DNA from: Streptomyces anulatus
GTDB lineage: Bacteria > Actinomycetota > Actinomycetes > Streptomycetales > Streptomycetaceae
Reading direction: 5' to 3'
Length of the DNA stretch: 64,000 nt
NCBI RefSeq assembly: GCF_000721175.1
Contig: NZ_JOEZ01000016.1
Location: 186,001-250,000, forward strand
Part shown: piece after piece, positions 23,962-32,976 of the stretch
Numbering within the stretch: position 1 is the first letter of the stretch
Layout: each line of letters starts with the position of its first letter
Notes under the pieces: model-generated
The model's input: the letters and a program-made list of their open reading frames with translations, nothing else
What the model was told of the DNA's origin: nothing
Database searches by the model: none
Position numbers and translations under genes: made by a program

Positions 23962-25699
23962 CGAGACCCCGGCCGCGTACCTGGATGAGGCGCTGCTCGC
24001 AGAGCTCAAGCTGTCGCCCGAGGTTGCCTGGTACCTCGTAGAGCGCGGAATTCCGCTGCCGGACTGCCCGCCGCTGGTCAAGACGCCGGAGCCGCGCGAC
24101 GCCCCGGGGGCAGTGTTTGATGCCGAGCGGGTCGACCGGGTGCTGCGGGCGTTCGAGCAGCTGCGTCACACGCAGGGGGCACTGGGCGGGCAGCCGCTGC
24201 GCCCGGACCCGTGGCAGATCGCGTACATCCTCGCTCCGATCTTCGGGTGGGTGCACTGGGACGAGGACGCCGACGGGTACGTACGGATCATCCGCGAGGC
24301 GTACGTTGACGTACCCCGCAAGAACGGCAAGACCACGCTCGCAGGCGGGATTGCCCTGTACATGATGGGCGGTGACGGGGAAAAAGGCGCCCAGGTCATC
24401 ACTGCGGCTGTCACGAAAGAGCAGGCCGGTCTCCTCTTCAAGCCCGTCAAGCTGATCGTGGAGAAGTCGCCGGCGCTCAAGCGGGTCATGCAGCCGCTCG
24501 CCGGGATGGTCCTCCACCCCAAGTCGGACTCCTACTTCAAGCCGGTCTCCTCGCTCGCGGGTGCCCAGCACGGGCTGAACCTGCACTGCGGCATCGTGGA
24601 CGAGCTCCACGAGCACAAGAGCCCGGAGCTGGTGGAGACGATCGAGACCGGCACCGGATCCCGCCACCAGCCGCTGATCTTCATCATCACCACGGCCGAC
24701 GCCGGTTCGCGAACGTCGGTCTACCACCGCAAGCGGGAGCGCATCGAGCAGCTGGCGCGCGGTGCGTTCACGGCCCCCGCCGCATACGGCGTGGTGTTCG
24801 CTGCGGAGAAGGAGGACGACCCGTTCAGCGAGTCGACGTGGAAGAAGGCCAACCCGGGGTACGGCATCAGCCCGACGCGCGCGTACCTGCGCTCGGCGGC
24901 CGACAAGGCGAAGCAGTCCCCGGCCGAGCTGGCGTCGTTCCTGCGTCTGCACTGCGGCATCCGTACGAAGCAGACCACGAAGTACCTGACCATCGAGTCG
25001 TGGCTCGCGAACGGGGCCTTGGTCGACGAGGTGAAGTTGCGCGGCCGGGAGGCGTACGGCGGCCTCGACCTCGGCGCGGTGTCCGACCTGAACGCGCTGG
25101 CGTGGCTGTTCCCCGACGACAGCGACGGGAGCCTGGATCTGCTGATGCGGTTCTGGACGCCGGAGGACAACATCAAGGACCTCGACCGGCGTACGGCGGG
25201 CAACGCATCGGTCTGGGTGCGCGAGGGGTGGCTGAAGACCACGCCGGGCAACGTCACCGACTACGACGTCATCGGACGGCAGATCCGCCATGACCTCGAC
25301 AGCTACGACGTGAAGTCTCTGGGGTACGACCGGTGGGCCTCCACTCCCCTCACCAACGCATTGGAGTCCGATCGGGCCCCGCTGGTCGGTGTCGGGCAGG
25401 GGTACAAGTCAATGTCCCCCGCACTGAAGGCTGTGCAGAGGCTGCTCCTCCAGGGGCAGCGCCAGGTTCGCGAGGGCGGCCGCCCGATGCTGCGGCACGA
25501 CGGCAACCCGGTCATGACCTGGATGGTCGACAACTTGGCCGTCGCCATGGACACCTCGGCGAACGTGAAACCGGACAAGTCCCAGGGCGGCGACAAGATC
25601 GATGGCGTTTCCGCGCTCTGCGACGCCATGTTCGAGGTCCTGGCCCGGCCTCCCGTTCTGCGGTCCGCGTACGAGGACGGCGACTTCGAAGCGATCTGA
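23930..25699 (+). CDS. Phage terminase large subunit (589 aa)
   Basis: Motor that pumps DNA into the prohead and cuts it. ATPase domain: Walker A-like 'VPRKNGKTT' near residue 128, Walker B 'HCGIVDELHEH' near 220, coupling motif 'IITTADAG'. RNase H-like nuclease domain: 'GGLDLGAVSDLNALAW' near 380 and 'DKIDGVSALCDAMF' near 555 provide the acidic residues. Length and motif spacing match the HK97/Terminase_1 group. Confidence 0.96.
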   Translation: MSRTPTTPSGNETPAAYLDEALLAELKLSPEVAWYLVERGIPLPDCPPLVKTPEPRDAPGAVFDAERVDRVLRAFEQLRHTQGALGGQPLRPDPWQIAYILAPIFGWVHWDEDADGYVRIIREAYVDVPRKNGKTTLAGGIALYMMGGDGEKGAQVITAAVTKEQAGLLFKPVKLIVEKSPALKRVMQPLAGMVLHPKSDSYFKPVSSLAGAQHGLNLHCGIVDELHEHKSPELVETIETGTGSRHQPLIFIITTADAGSRTSVYHRKRERIEQLARGAFTAPAAYGVVFAAEKEDDPFSESTWKKANPGYGISPTRAYLRSAADKAKQSPAELASFLRLHCGIRTKQTTKYLTIESWLANGALVDEVKLRGREAYGGLDLGAVSDLNALAWLFPDDSDGSLDLLMRFWTPEDNIKDLDRRTAGNASVWVREGWLKTTPGNVTDYDVIGRQIRHDLDSYDVKSLGYDRWASTPLTNALESDRAPLVGVGQGYKSMSPALKAVQRLLLQGQRQVREGGRPMLRHDGNPVMTWMVDNLAVAMDTSANVKPDKSQGGDKIDGVSALCDAMFEVLARPPVLRSAYEDGDFEAI

Positions 25700-25715
25700 G
25701 AGAGGGGGCGTCCTC

Positions 25716-27065
25716 ATGGCGTTCTGGCACCGATGGACCAAGCAGCACCCGCCGGCCCGGGTCATCGACCAGGACGGCGTGCCCGTCCTCGCGAAGGCCG
25801 CCGAACAGTTCGGCGACCTGTCCGAGCTCGGCGCGTACCTGACGGCGTCCGGGATCCGGGTCGTCGACCCGGGCGTTCCGCTGTCCAACTACGCGGGCAC
25901 CGCCGCGGCGATGAACGTGTGGGAGACCCAGCCCAGCGTCCGGAAGGTCGTCGACTACATCGCCCGGGCACTGTCGACAATCCCCTGGCACGTCTATGAG
26001 CGGGTCTCGGACACCGACCGGCGCCGGGTCACCGATCACCCGCTGGCGCTGCTGCTGGCGAACCCGGCCCCGACGGTGACACCGTCGCGGCTGTGGCACT
26101 CGGTCATCGTGGACTGGCTCATCCACGACCGGTGGTGCGTGCAGGTCCTCCCGAACGCGGACACGGCGAGCGGGTGGGAGCTGCGCAGGAAGCCCGCGCG
26201 CAGGATGCACGTCCTGGCGGACGACGACGACCAGCCCGCCTACCTGTACCTGATCAGTTCGCGCGGCCCCGCGCAGGTCGTGCCGCTTCCCGGCCCGTAC
26301 CTGTTCGATCACGGGTACGCGACGGTCGGGGCGGACGGCACGTCGCCGATGGAGACGATGCGGCAGATCCTCGCCGAGCAGTCCGAGGCGGTGGAGTGGC
26401 GCCGCTCCGTGTGGCGCAACGGCGCACGGGTGCCCACCGTGATCGAGCGGCCGAAGGAAGCGCCCCCGTGGTCCAAGACGGCGAAGGAGCGTTTCCAGGC
26501 GGCGTTCAACGCGTTCATGGGGCGCGGCATCCAGGCCGGCGGGACGCCGATCCTTGAGGACGGCATGAAGCTGGTGACCGTCGAGTCCTTCAAGCCGCGT
26601 GACACGGAGGACATCGAGGGGCGCAAGCTCACCGATGCCGAGGTGGCGTCCAGCTACCACATCCCGCCCGAGCTGGTCGGCGCGCGGGAAGGGACGTTCT
26701 CGAACCTGGACGCGTTCCGGCAGATGCTCTACACCCACTCGGTGGGCCCGGACATCACGATGCTGCAGGACGTCATCAACACCATGCTGGTGCCGCTGAT
26801 CGCCCCGGGGTCGAACCTCTACGTGGAGGCGAACGTCGAGGCGAAGTTGCGCGGCAGCTTCACGGAGCAGGCGAGCATCCTGCAGACCGCGACCGGCGCC
26901 CCGTACATGCTGCGGTCCGAGGCGCGCAGCAAGCTGAACCTGCCGCACGTGGACGGCACCGACGAGCTGGTCACCCCGCTCAATGTCCTGGTCGGCGGCC
27001 TGGCGTCGCCGACGGACACGGCCCCGCCGCCCGCTCTCCCAAAAGGTCAGGGCCGCCCGGCGTGA
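25716..27065 (+). CDS. Portal protein, HK97 type (449 aa)
   Basis: Forms the dodecameric ring through which DNA enters and leaves the capsid. HK97-portal signatures: 'VWETQPSVRKVVDYIARALS', 'HPLALLLANP', 'AEQSEAVEWRRSVWRNGA', 'VASSYHIPPELVG' and 'FRQMLYTHSVGPDI'. GAGAGGGGG ribosome site; GTGA overlap with the MuF-like gene. Confidence 0.94.
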   Translation: MAFWHRWTKQHPPARVIDQDGVPVLAKAAEQFGDLSELGAYLTASGIRVVDPGVPLSNYAGTAAAMNVWETQPSVRKVVDYIARALSTIPWHVYERVSDTDRRRVTDHPLALLLANPAPTVTPSRLWHSVIVDWLIHDRWCVQVLPNADTASGWELRRKPARRMHVLADDDDQPAYLYLISSRGPAQVVPLPGPYLFDHGYATVGADGTSPMETMRQILAEQSEAVEWRRSVWRNGARVPTVIERPKEAPPWSKTAKERFQAAFNAFMGRGIQAGGTPILEDGMKLVTVESFKPRDTEDIEGRKLTDAEVASSYHIPPELVGAREGTFSNLDAFRQMLYTHSVGPDITMLQDVINTMLVPLIAPGSNLYVEANVEAKLRGSFTEQASILQTATGAPYMLRSEARSKLNLPHVDGTDELVTPLNVLVGGLASPTDTAPPPALPKGQGRPA

Positions 27066-27757
27066 AAGCCGAGCGGCCCGAGGACCTCGGCACGTTCGCC
27101 ACTGAGCGGGACGCCTACACCGCGGCGCTCACCGGGTGGGCGCAGAAGCAGGCCGACGGTCTGCTGTCGGCGGCCGGCGCGAAGGCGGACGGGCCGCCCG
27201 ACTTCTACGACCTGTGGGCCGCCCAGTCCCCGGAGCGTCAGGCCCAACTCGCCGCGCTCATGGCCGGGTACGGGTTCCGGCTGGCGCAGATCGGGGCGTG
27301 GGACGTCCTCGGGGTGTGGAACCCGGAGGCTGACGGGTGGGATCCGGCGGTCATGGAGGCCTGGCTCGCGAAGGCCGCCGAGTCGCACGCCGTCCAGTAC
27401 GAGCAGGCGGCGTACACCGCGGCGACGTCGGCCGTTGCCGACGAGGGCGATTGGCGCGACAACCTCACAAACGGCCTGGCGTCGTGGGTGACGGCGGCTG
27501 CGGTGCGGTCGGTCACCGCCGCCACCGAGGCCCGCAGTTTCGGCGGGCACGACGCGGCGGGGGCGTCCGGCCTGACGCACAAGGTGTGGCGCACCGGGGG
27601 GAAGAACCCGCGCGCCTCGCACGTGCGCCTGGGCGGCGACAGCGTCCCGCTGGGGACGACGTTCGCCAACGGGCTGCGCTGGCCCGGCGACTCGAACGGT
27701 GACGCGGCCGAGACCGCGAACTGCAACTGCCGCTTGGACTATGAGAGGGGGGTCTGA
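27062..27757 (+). CDS. MuF-like minor capsid protein (231 aa)
   Basis: Phage Mu gpF-like head morphogenesis protein, present inside the capsid or at the portal. The conserved C-terminal block is clear: 'HKVWRTGGKNPRASHVRLGG', 'FANGLRWPGDSNGDAAETAN', 'CNCRLDY' (Cys-rich end). The N-terminal part is helical. No toxin or other domain is fused. Located between portal and protease as usual. Confidence 0.87.
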   Translation: MKAERPEDLGTFATERDAYTAALTGWAQKQADGLLSAAGAKADGPPDFYDLWAAQSPERQAQLAALMAGYGFRLAQIGAWDVLGVWNPEADGWDPAVMEAWLAKAAESHAVQYEQAAYTAATSAVADEGDWRDNLTNGLASWVTAAAVRSVTAATEARSFGGHDAAGASGLTHKVWRTGGKNPRASHVRLGGDSVPLGTTFANGLRWPGDSNGDAAETANCNCRLDYERGV

Positions 27758-27758
27758 C

Positions 27759-28586
27759 GTGCCCCGTACGAAGGAATGCCGGGCGAAGATCAAGGCCGTC
27801 GGGTCCGCCGACGGGCTCAAGGACGGGCAGTTCCGGGCGCTCGTCTCGGTGTTCGGCAACGAGGACAGCATGGGCGACGTGATCGCCCCCGGGGCGTTCG
27901 CCCAGGTCCTCGCCGAGTGGAAGGCGAGCGGCGATCCGATCCCCGTGGTCTGGGCCCACAAGTGGGGCGACCCGTTCGCGCACATCGGGGTCGTCCTTGA
28001 GGCGACGGAGACGGCGGCCGGGCTGGAGGTCCTCGCGCAGATCGAGGACATGGACACCAACGCGACGGCGAAGCACGTGCACGGACTGCTCAAGGGCCGC
28101 CGCATCAAGCAGTTCTCGTTCGCGTACGACGTCGGCGAGGGCGGCTGGGTGCAGACCGACGACCTGGCCGCGCATCCGTGGGGCGAGTTCTACGAGATCA
28201 AGCGGTTCAGCTCGCTGTTCGAGGTCGGGCCGTGCCTGGTCGGCGCGAACCAGCAGACGGACCTGATCGCGGCGAAGGCCCGCGACCTCGCACACACCGC
28301 GAAGGCCGGCCGCGTCCTGTCGCAGGCGAACTTCGACGCGCTGTCCTCCGCGCACGCCTCGATCGGCGAGGTCCTCGCCGCCGCCACCCCGGAGAAGAAC
28401 CGGGACCAGACTTCCCCGCCCGCGCCCGCGGCCGGGGCCACACCCGAGCAGGAGACCGGCCAGCAGCCGCCCGAGGAGACCGCCGCCGCCGACGAGGCCG
28501 CCGCGAAGTCGCCCGGGCTCACGCCCGCCCAGGTGTCCGCATGGGTCACCACGCAGGAACTGATGACCATGAGGAGCACAGGATGA
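27759..28586 (+). CDS. Prohead maturation protease, HK97 family (275 aa)
   Basis: Serine protease that cleaves the delta domain of the capsid protein during maturation. N-terminal catalytic domain: 'LVSVFGNEDSMGDVIAPGAF', 'PVVWAHKWGDPFAHIG' (catalytic His region), 'IKQFSFAYD' (catalytic Ser in the S-F/Y context) and 'LFEVGPCLVGAN'. The Ala/Glu/Pro-rich C-terminus (after about 205) is probably a scaffolding tail. GTG 27759 follows GAGAGGGGGG. Confidence 0.92.
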   Translation: MPRTKECRAKIKAVGSADGLKDGQFRALVSVFGNEDSMGDVIAPGAFAQVLAEWKASGDPIPVVWAHKWGDPFAHIGVVLEATETAAGLEVLAQIEDMDTNATAKHVHGLLKGRRIKQFSFAYDVGEGGWVQTDDLAAHPWGEFYEIKRFSSLFEVGPCLVGANQQTDLIAAKARDLAHTAKAGRVLSQANFDALSSAHASIGEVLAAATPEKNRDQTSPPAPAAGATPEQETGQQPPEETAAADEAAAKSPGLTPAQVSAWVTTQELMTMRSTG

Positions 28587-29863
28587 CGATGCGCGAGAAG
28601 CTGCAGGCGCTGCTGAAGGAAGCGGCGGAGATCGTCGCCAAGGCCAAGGAGGAGGACCGGGAGTTCACCGAGGACGAGGTGACCCGGATCAACGAGATCA
28701 AGTCCGAGACCGACGACCTGGCCGTGAAGGTCAAGGCGGCCGACGACGCCCAGGCCGCCGCCGCGGCGATGGCCGGGAAGGCCGCCGACCGCCCCAAGCC
28801 CCAGCTGTCCGGGGTGAAGGACCGCCAGGAGGACGGCGACACCGCCACGCTCGGCGGCCAGTTCGTGAAGTCGGCCCTGTACCAGGAGTTCCGCAAGGAA
28901 CACCCGTCCGGACTCGGCGAGGGCTCCGCGGTCAGCATCGGCCGGACCCGCGTCGGGTCCATGAAGGAGTGGCTGGCCGGCCGCAAGGCCACCGAGGCGC
29001 CGCTGCAGGTCGGCCTCGGGCACGTCGCCCCGATCCGGATGCCGATGGTCGACCAGGTCGACCGCGACAACCTGACCATCCTGGACCTGATCAGCCGCGG
29101 TGAGTCCGACGGGCCGTTCGAGTACCTGCAGGTCACCGGAGTCACCCGCAACGCGGCCGTCGTCCAGGACGAGATCCTGCCCGGCGACCCGGACACCGCC
29201 CTCAAGCCGACCAGCACGATTCAGACCGAGCTGGCCGACGCCAAGCCCTACACGTACGCGGACGGCTACGACGTCACCAACGCCCTGCTGTCCAACGCCC
29301 CGGCGCTGGCCACCTACATGAACAACGAGCTGGAGTACAGCCTGGACTGGGTCATCGAGGACAAGCTCCTCAACGGCACCGGCACGGGCGGTCAGCCCCA
29401 GGGCCTCCTGAACACCACCGGGGTGCAGGAGCTGACCTACACCCCGGGCGCGGACGCCATGGCCCAGGTCAAGGCGATCCGGCAGGCGATCACGAAGATC
29501 ACCACCCTGCCGGGCGGGAACGTCACTGCGGCCCTGATGTCGCCCGAGGACGACGAGGCGTGGGACCTCCTGCAGGACACCACGGACCGGTTCATGGGAC
29601 AGGGCCCGTTCGGTCAGGGCCCGAGCACCTCGTGGGGGCGTGCGCGTGCGCTGTCGCAGCGCCTGGCCCCGGGCACGGTCATCCTCGGCGACTGGCGGCA
29701 GGTCGCCCTCCTCGACGTCGAGGGCCTGTCGATCCTGGCGTTCAACCAGCACAAGGACTACGCGCAGCGGAACCTCGTCTACGTGCGGGCCGAGCTGCGC
29801 GCCATGCAGGTCATCTGGAAGCCGAACCGGCTGATCGTCGTGAAGCCGGTCGAGACCCCGTAA
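28583..29863 (+). CDS. Major capsid protein, HK97 fold (426 aa)
   Basis: Shell protein. Residues 1-75 are a Lys/Glu/Ala coiled coil ('LQALLKEAAEIVAKAKEEDR'), the delta/scaffold domain removed by the upstream protease. The mature HK97 fold follows, with 'PIRMPMVDQVDRDNLTILDL', 'EYLQVTGVTRNAAVV', 'LEYSLDWVIEDKLLNGTGTG', 'QPQGLLN' and 'VILGDWRQV'. ATG 28583 overlaps the protease stop; ATG 28589 is an alternative. Confidence 0.95.
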   Translation: MTMREKLQALLKEAAEIVAKAKEEDREFTEDEVTRINEIKSETDDLAVKVKAADDAQAAAAAMAGKAADRPKPQLSGVKDRQEDGDTATLGGQFVKSALYQEFRKEHPSGLGEGSAVSIGRTRVGSMKEWLAGRKATEAPLQVGLGHVAPIRMPMVDQVDRDNLTILDLISRGESDGPFEYLQVTGVTRNAAVVQDEILPGDPDTALKPTSTIQTELADAKPYTYADGYDVTNALLSNAPALATYMNNELEYSLDWVIEDKLLNGTGTGGQPQGLLNTTGVQELTYTPGADAMAQVKAIRQAITKITTLPGGNVTAALMSPEDDEAWDLLQDTTDRFMGQGPFGQGPSTSWGRARALSQRLAPGTVILGDWRQVALLDVEGLSILAFNQHKDYAQRNLVYVRAELRAMQVIWKPNRLIVVKPVETP

Positions 29864-29873
29864 GGAGCACGGC

Positions 29874-30233
29874 ATGCCCGAACACAAGATGATCACCATT
29901 GACGGGATCCGGGTCCGGTCGGACGAGGCGGCCCGCTACCGGGCGCGTACGGCCCCGGCCGCGGGCGGGCAGGCGCCCCCGCTCACGCAGGCGCAGGCGG
30001 ACCCGCGCACGCAGGAGAAGGGCGAGGACCCCGAGGAGGGCGGCGGGTTCGATCCGGCGGAGCACACCGTGCTCCAGGTGATCGCGCACCTGGCGGAGGC
30101 CGACGAGGACGAGACCGCCCGGGTCCTGGACTCCGAGGCCACCGGTGAGAAGCGCAAGGGCCTGCTGGAACGCCGGGACGAGTTCCTGGCCGAGGCCAGG
30201 CAGCGGGCAGGCGGTCCCGGTGGCGGCAGCTGA
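29874..30233 (+). CDS. Hypothetical head protein (119 aa)
   Basis: Acidic, low-complexity protein starting with a short basic strand ('HKMITIDGIRVRSDEAARY') and ending with a helix ('TGEKRKGLLERRDEFLAEA'). Proteins of this kind commonly lie between the capsid and connector genes of actinophages, possibly as capsid decoration or assembly factors. TAAGGAGCA ribosome site. Its end overlaps the next gene by 14 bp. Confidence 0.75.
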   Translation: MPEHKMITIDGIRVRSDEAARYRARTAPAAGGQAPPLTQAQADPRTQEKGEDPEEGGGFDPAEHTVLQVIAHLAEADEDETARVLDSEATGEKRKGLLERRDEFLAEARQRAGGPGGGS

Positions 30234-30762
30234 GTTCCTCGCCGACCCGGCCGAGCTCGCCACGTTCCTCGGCCTGCCGGCCGACGACGTGCGGCTGTTG
30301 GCCGCGCTGCGGGCCGCCACGAGGCGGTTCCGCGGCGCGGTCCGCCACCCTGTATCGCTCGTCACCGAGGACACCGCCTACCTGGACGGGTCCGGCCGGG
30401 CCGAGCTCCACCTCCCGGCCGCGCCCGTCGTGCAGCTGCACAGCGTCCACGTGGACGGCGTGGAGCTCACCGGGGTGCGGGCGAAACGGCGGGCCGGGGT
30501 GCTGCTGCACCCGTCCGGGTGCTGGCCCGCCTGGTCGGAGGTGACCGTCGCCTACGACCACGGGCACGACCCGGTCCCGGACGAGGTCGCCGAGGCGGTC
30601 ATCGACCAGGCGAGGGCGATCTATCGCCTGGACCCGGCGATCCAGCAGATCACCACCGGCACCGAGTCCGTGTCCTTCGCAGCGACGGCAGCGGTCGGGA
30701 TCACCTCGCAGTGGCAGGCCGCCGTGGAGGCCCACCGTCTGAACCGGGGCGACGAGGCGTGA
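30220..30762 (+). CDS. Head-tail connector protein, gp6-like (180 aa)
   Basis: Adaptor below the portal. Typical connector text: 'DPAELATFLGLPADDVRLLA', 'AATRRFRGAVRHPVSLV', 'YLDGSGRAELHLPAAPVVQL' and 'VAEAVIDQARAIYRLDP'. GTG 30220 is chosen because AGGCGG precedes it at good distance. The next gene starts within the stop codon. Confidence 0.82.
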   Translation: MAAAEFLADPAELATFLGLPADDVRLLAALRAATRRFRGAVRHPVSLVTEDTAYLDGSGRAELHLPAAPVVQLHSVHVDGVELTGVRAKRRAGVLLHPSGCWPAWSEVTVAYDHGHDPVPDEVAEAVIDQARAIYRLDPAIQQITTGTESVSFAATAAVGITSQWQAAVEAHRLNRGDEA

Positions 30763-31100
30763 TGGCGATCGACAACCCGCTGCGGCGGGACACCGTGACC
30801 GTCATCGACCGGGTCCTGGTCGGCGAGGACGACCGCGGGCAGGACGTCTACGAGGACCAGGAGCGCGACGTCCCCCACTGCAACGTCCAGCCCGTCAGCA
30901 GCACCGAGGCGACCGACGACCGGGTCCAGGTCATCACCCGGTGGCGTCTGGCCGGACCCCCGGACATGGCCCTCAAGGCCCTGTCCAAGGTGCGGCACGA
31001 CGGGGTCCTGTACGAGGTCGACGGCGAGCCCGGCGTCTACCGCTCATACGGCGGACTGATGGACCACACCGAGGCCTTCCTGAAGGTGGTGACTGGCTGA
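30762..31100 (+). CDS. Head-tail joining / stopper protein (112 aa)
   Basis: Small beta-rich protein ('RDTVTVIDRVLVGEDDRGQD', 'DVPHCNVQPVSSTE', 'MALKALSKVRHDGVLYEVDG', 'YRSYGGLMDHTEAFLKVV') of the size and place of siphovirus head-completion stoppers (SPP1 gp16/HK97 gp7-like). Starts at ATG 30762 (TGATG overlap) or GTG 30759 one codon earlier. Confidence 0.78.
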   Translation: MAIDNPLRRDTVTVIDRVLVGEDDRGQDVYEDQERDVPHCNVQPVSSTEATDDRVQVITRWRLAGPPDMALKALSKVRHDGVLYEVDGEPGVYRSYGGLMDHTEAFLKVVTG

Positions 31101-31411
31101 TGGGTATTCGTTTCGAGTTCGACCCCCGGGCGACCGGGGAAATCATGCGGTCGCCGCAGGTGCGCAAGGCCCTCAAAGCCGAGGCCGACCGGATCGCACC
31201 GGTGGCCCGGGCCATCGCCCGGTCCGAGGGCCTGGAGGAGTTCGCCGACTCGATCGAGGTCGTGGAGGAGACCCGCCCGCGGGGCCGGCCGACCGCGGCC
31301 GTCGTCGCGGACCGGGAGGACGCCGCCGACCACGAGCACGGCACCAGCTCCACCCCGCGCCGGCGGATCCTCGGCCGCGCCGCCCACACCCGTATCGACG
31401 GGATCACCTGA
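31100..31411 (+). CDS. Tail-completion / HK97 gp10-like protein (103 aa)
   Basis: 'FEFDPRATGEIMRSPQVRKA', 'IAPVARAIARSEG' and 'EHGTSSTPRRRILGRAAHT' fit the small connector proteins placed third after the capsid gene in actinophages. TGATG overlap with both neighbours. Probably contacts the tail terminator during head-tail joining. Confidence 0.76.
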   Translation: MGIRFEFDPRATGEIMRSPQVRKALKAEADRIAPVARAIARSEGLEEFADSIEVVEETRPRGRPTAAVVADREDAADHEHGTSSTPRRRILGRAAHTRIDGIT

Positions 31412-31818
31412 TGCCCGGCGACGCCGGACTGTGGGCGGACGTCGAGCTCCTCGTCATGACCGGGCTGCGCCCGCTGCTGCCCGGGGTGCGGGTCGTCGAC
31501 GAGCTCCCCGACCGGCTGGAGACCCGCGTCCCGCTCGTCTCGGTCCTCGTCGTGGGCGGCGACGACGACCGGATCACCGACACCGCCACCGTCGACCTCG
31601 CCTCGTTCGCCGCGACCCGGGCCGAGGCGTGGGCGCTGGCCGAACAGTCCCGGCGGGCGATGCACTCCCTGGCCGCCACCCACAACCCGGGCCAGCGGGC
31701 CGTCATCGACGACGTGACCACCTCCCAGCGCCCGGCGATCGTCCCGTACGGAAACCCGGCGGTACGGCGCGCCCTGGCCACCTACACCGTGTCCGCCCGC
31801 ACCCGCGCGGCCACCTGA
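31411..31818 (+). CDS. Tail terminator protein (135 aa)
   Basis: Expected to cap the tail tube. 'DVELLVMTGLRPLLPGVRVV', 'LETRVPLVSVLVVGG' and 'AEAWALAEQSRRAMHSLAA' match the alternating beta/helix pattern of siphovirus tail terminators, and it immediately precedes the tail tube gene. TGATG overlap with the previous gene. Confidence 0.76.
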   Translation: MPGDAGLWADVELLVMTGLRPLLPGVRVVDELPDRLETRVPLVSVLVVGGDDDRITDTATVDLASFAATRAEAWALAEQSRRAMHSLAATHNPGQRAVIDDVTTSQRPAIVPYGNPAVRRALATYTVSARTRAAT

Positions 31819-31837
31819 CCGCACACCATCCATCCCC

Positions 31838-31864
31838 GGCCCCGCCGCACCCGTGCGCGGGGCC
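31838..31864 (+). terminator. Hairpin before the tail tube gene
   Basis: GGCCCCGC / GCGGGGCC, 8 pairs, 20 nt after the tail terminator stop. It may give partial termination between head and tail operons or protect mRNA ends. Confidence 0.55.
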
Positions 31865-31885
31865 TTCGTCATGAAAGGGGGCGGC

Positions 31886-32542
31886 ATGGTCGCCGCCGAC
31901 TTCACCGACATTGCGGAACTGAAGCAGTCGCTGATCCGCAAGGCTCTGCGCTACGCCGTATTCGCCGCCGACACCACGGCCGACCTGGTGACCGCACCGT
32001 TCGACGCCGGGGGCATCCTGCAGGAGCTCCCCGCCGGGTACGTCCCCGTCGGCTACACCACCACCGACGGCGTCACGTTCTCCGGGGACCTGTCCACCAG
32101 CGATGTGCAGTCCGGCCAGTCGGCCTCCCCGACCCGTTCCGACGTCGAGTCGGACACCGTCACGGCCCAGTGGGTCCCGCAGGAGACGAACGCCGCGGCG
32201 GTCGCCCTCTACGAGAACCTTCCGCTGGCCGGGGCCGGTTCGCTGCCCGCCCTCGGGTCGGCGACGTGGACCTGGTCCAGGCCCAAGACCCCGCCGACCC
32301 TCTACCGCCGCCTCGTCTTCATCGCCGAGGACCTCAACAAGGACACCGGCCAGCCGCTGTACATCGTCCGCCACTTCCCCAGCGCGCTGCGCTCGGGCCG
32401 GGAGGACGAGCAGTGGACCCGCACGGCGGAGATCGCCCGCGGCGTCACCTACCAGGCGTACATCGACGACGCGGCCGGCACGGACTCCATCACGTGGATC
32501 GACGGGCCGGGCTGGCGTGACTTCGTCCCGGCCGGTCCCTGA
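31886..32542 (+). CDS. Major tail tube protein (218 aa)
   Basis: Forms the tail tube. Beta-rich sequence with 'ALRYAVFAADTTADLVTAPF', 'TTDGVTFSGDLSTSDVQSG', 'SDTVTAQWVPQETNAAAVAL', 'LYRRLVFIAEDLNKDTGQ' and 'TAEIARGVTYQAYID', typical of siphovirus tube proteins. ATG 31886 has AAAGGGGG just upstream. It sits between tail terminator and tail chaperones, the canonical place. Confidence 0.86.
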   Translation: MVAADFTDIAELKQSLIRKALRYAVFAADTTADLVTAPFDAGGILQELPAGYVPVGYTTTDGVTFSGDLSTSDVQSGQSASPTRSDVESDTVTAQWVPQETNAAAVALYENLPLAGAGSLPALGSATWTWSRPKTPPTLYRRLVFIAEDLNKDTGQPLYIVRHFPSALRSGREDEQWTRTAEIARGVTYQAYIDDAAGTDSITWIDGPGWRDFVPAGP

Positions 32543-32655
32543 TGACTGGTCCGGCCCGCAAACCGGCACCGCGGCGGCGGACCAGGGTGAGCCCTGCCGC
32601 CGCGGTGCCTCCACCGGCTCACCCACCGGCCACCCAGGAACGAGACGAGCAGACC

Positions 32656-32976
32656 ATGAGCAAGCCCAATCGCAAGCGCTACCGCCTCTCCGAGGTCCGC
32701 CAGCAGTTCACCGACGCCGTCGGCGGCGAGACCGTGGAGTTCGAGACCGACACCGGGGACGTCCTGACGTTCCCGCACCCGCTGTTCACCGACGAGGAGT
32801 GGGACCAGAAGGTCGACGGCGCGGAGACTGCCCACGACAAGGCGGTGGCGATCCTCGGCGACGAGCAGTACGAGAAGTACAAGGCGGCCGGGCACGCTGA
32901 CGGCGATATCGCGCTGCTGATGATGGCCGTACAGCAGGACATGCAGGGCCAGGTCAAGAAGCGCCCTACACGGTAG
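32656..32976 (+). CDS. Tail assembly chaperone G (106 aa)
   Basis: Chaperone that coats the tape measure before tube polymerisation. 'KRYRLSEVRQQFTDAVGG', 'ETDTGDVLTFPHPLFTDEEW' and 'IALLMMAVQQDMQGQV' resemble actinophage gpG proteins. ATG 32656 is taken; ATG 32542, overlapping the previous stop, would add a Pro/Arg-rich 38-residue extension and remains possible. Its 3' end is where ribosomes probably shift by -1 to make the G-T fusion. Confidence 0.82.
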   Translation: MSKPNRKRYRLSEVRQQFTDAVGGETVEFETDTGDVLTFPHPLFTDEEWDQKVDGAETAHDKAVAILGDEQYEKYKAAGHADGDIALLMMAVQQDMQGQVKKRPTR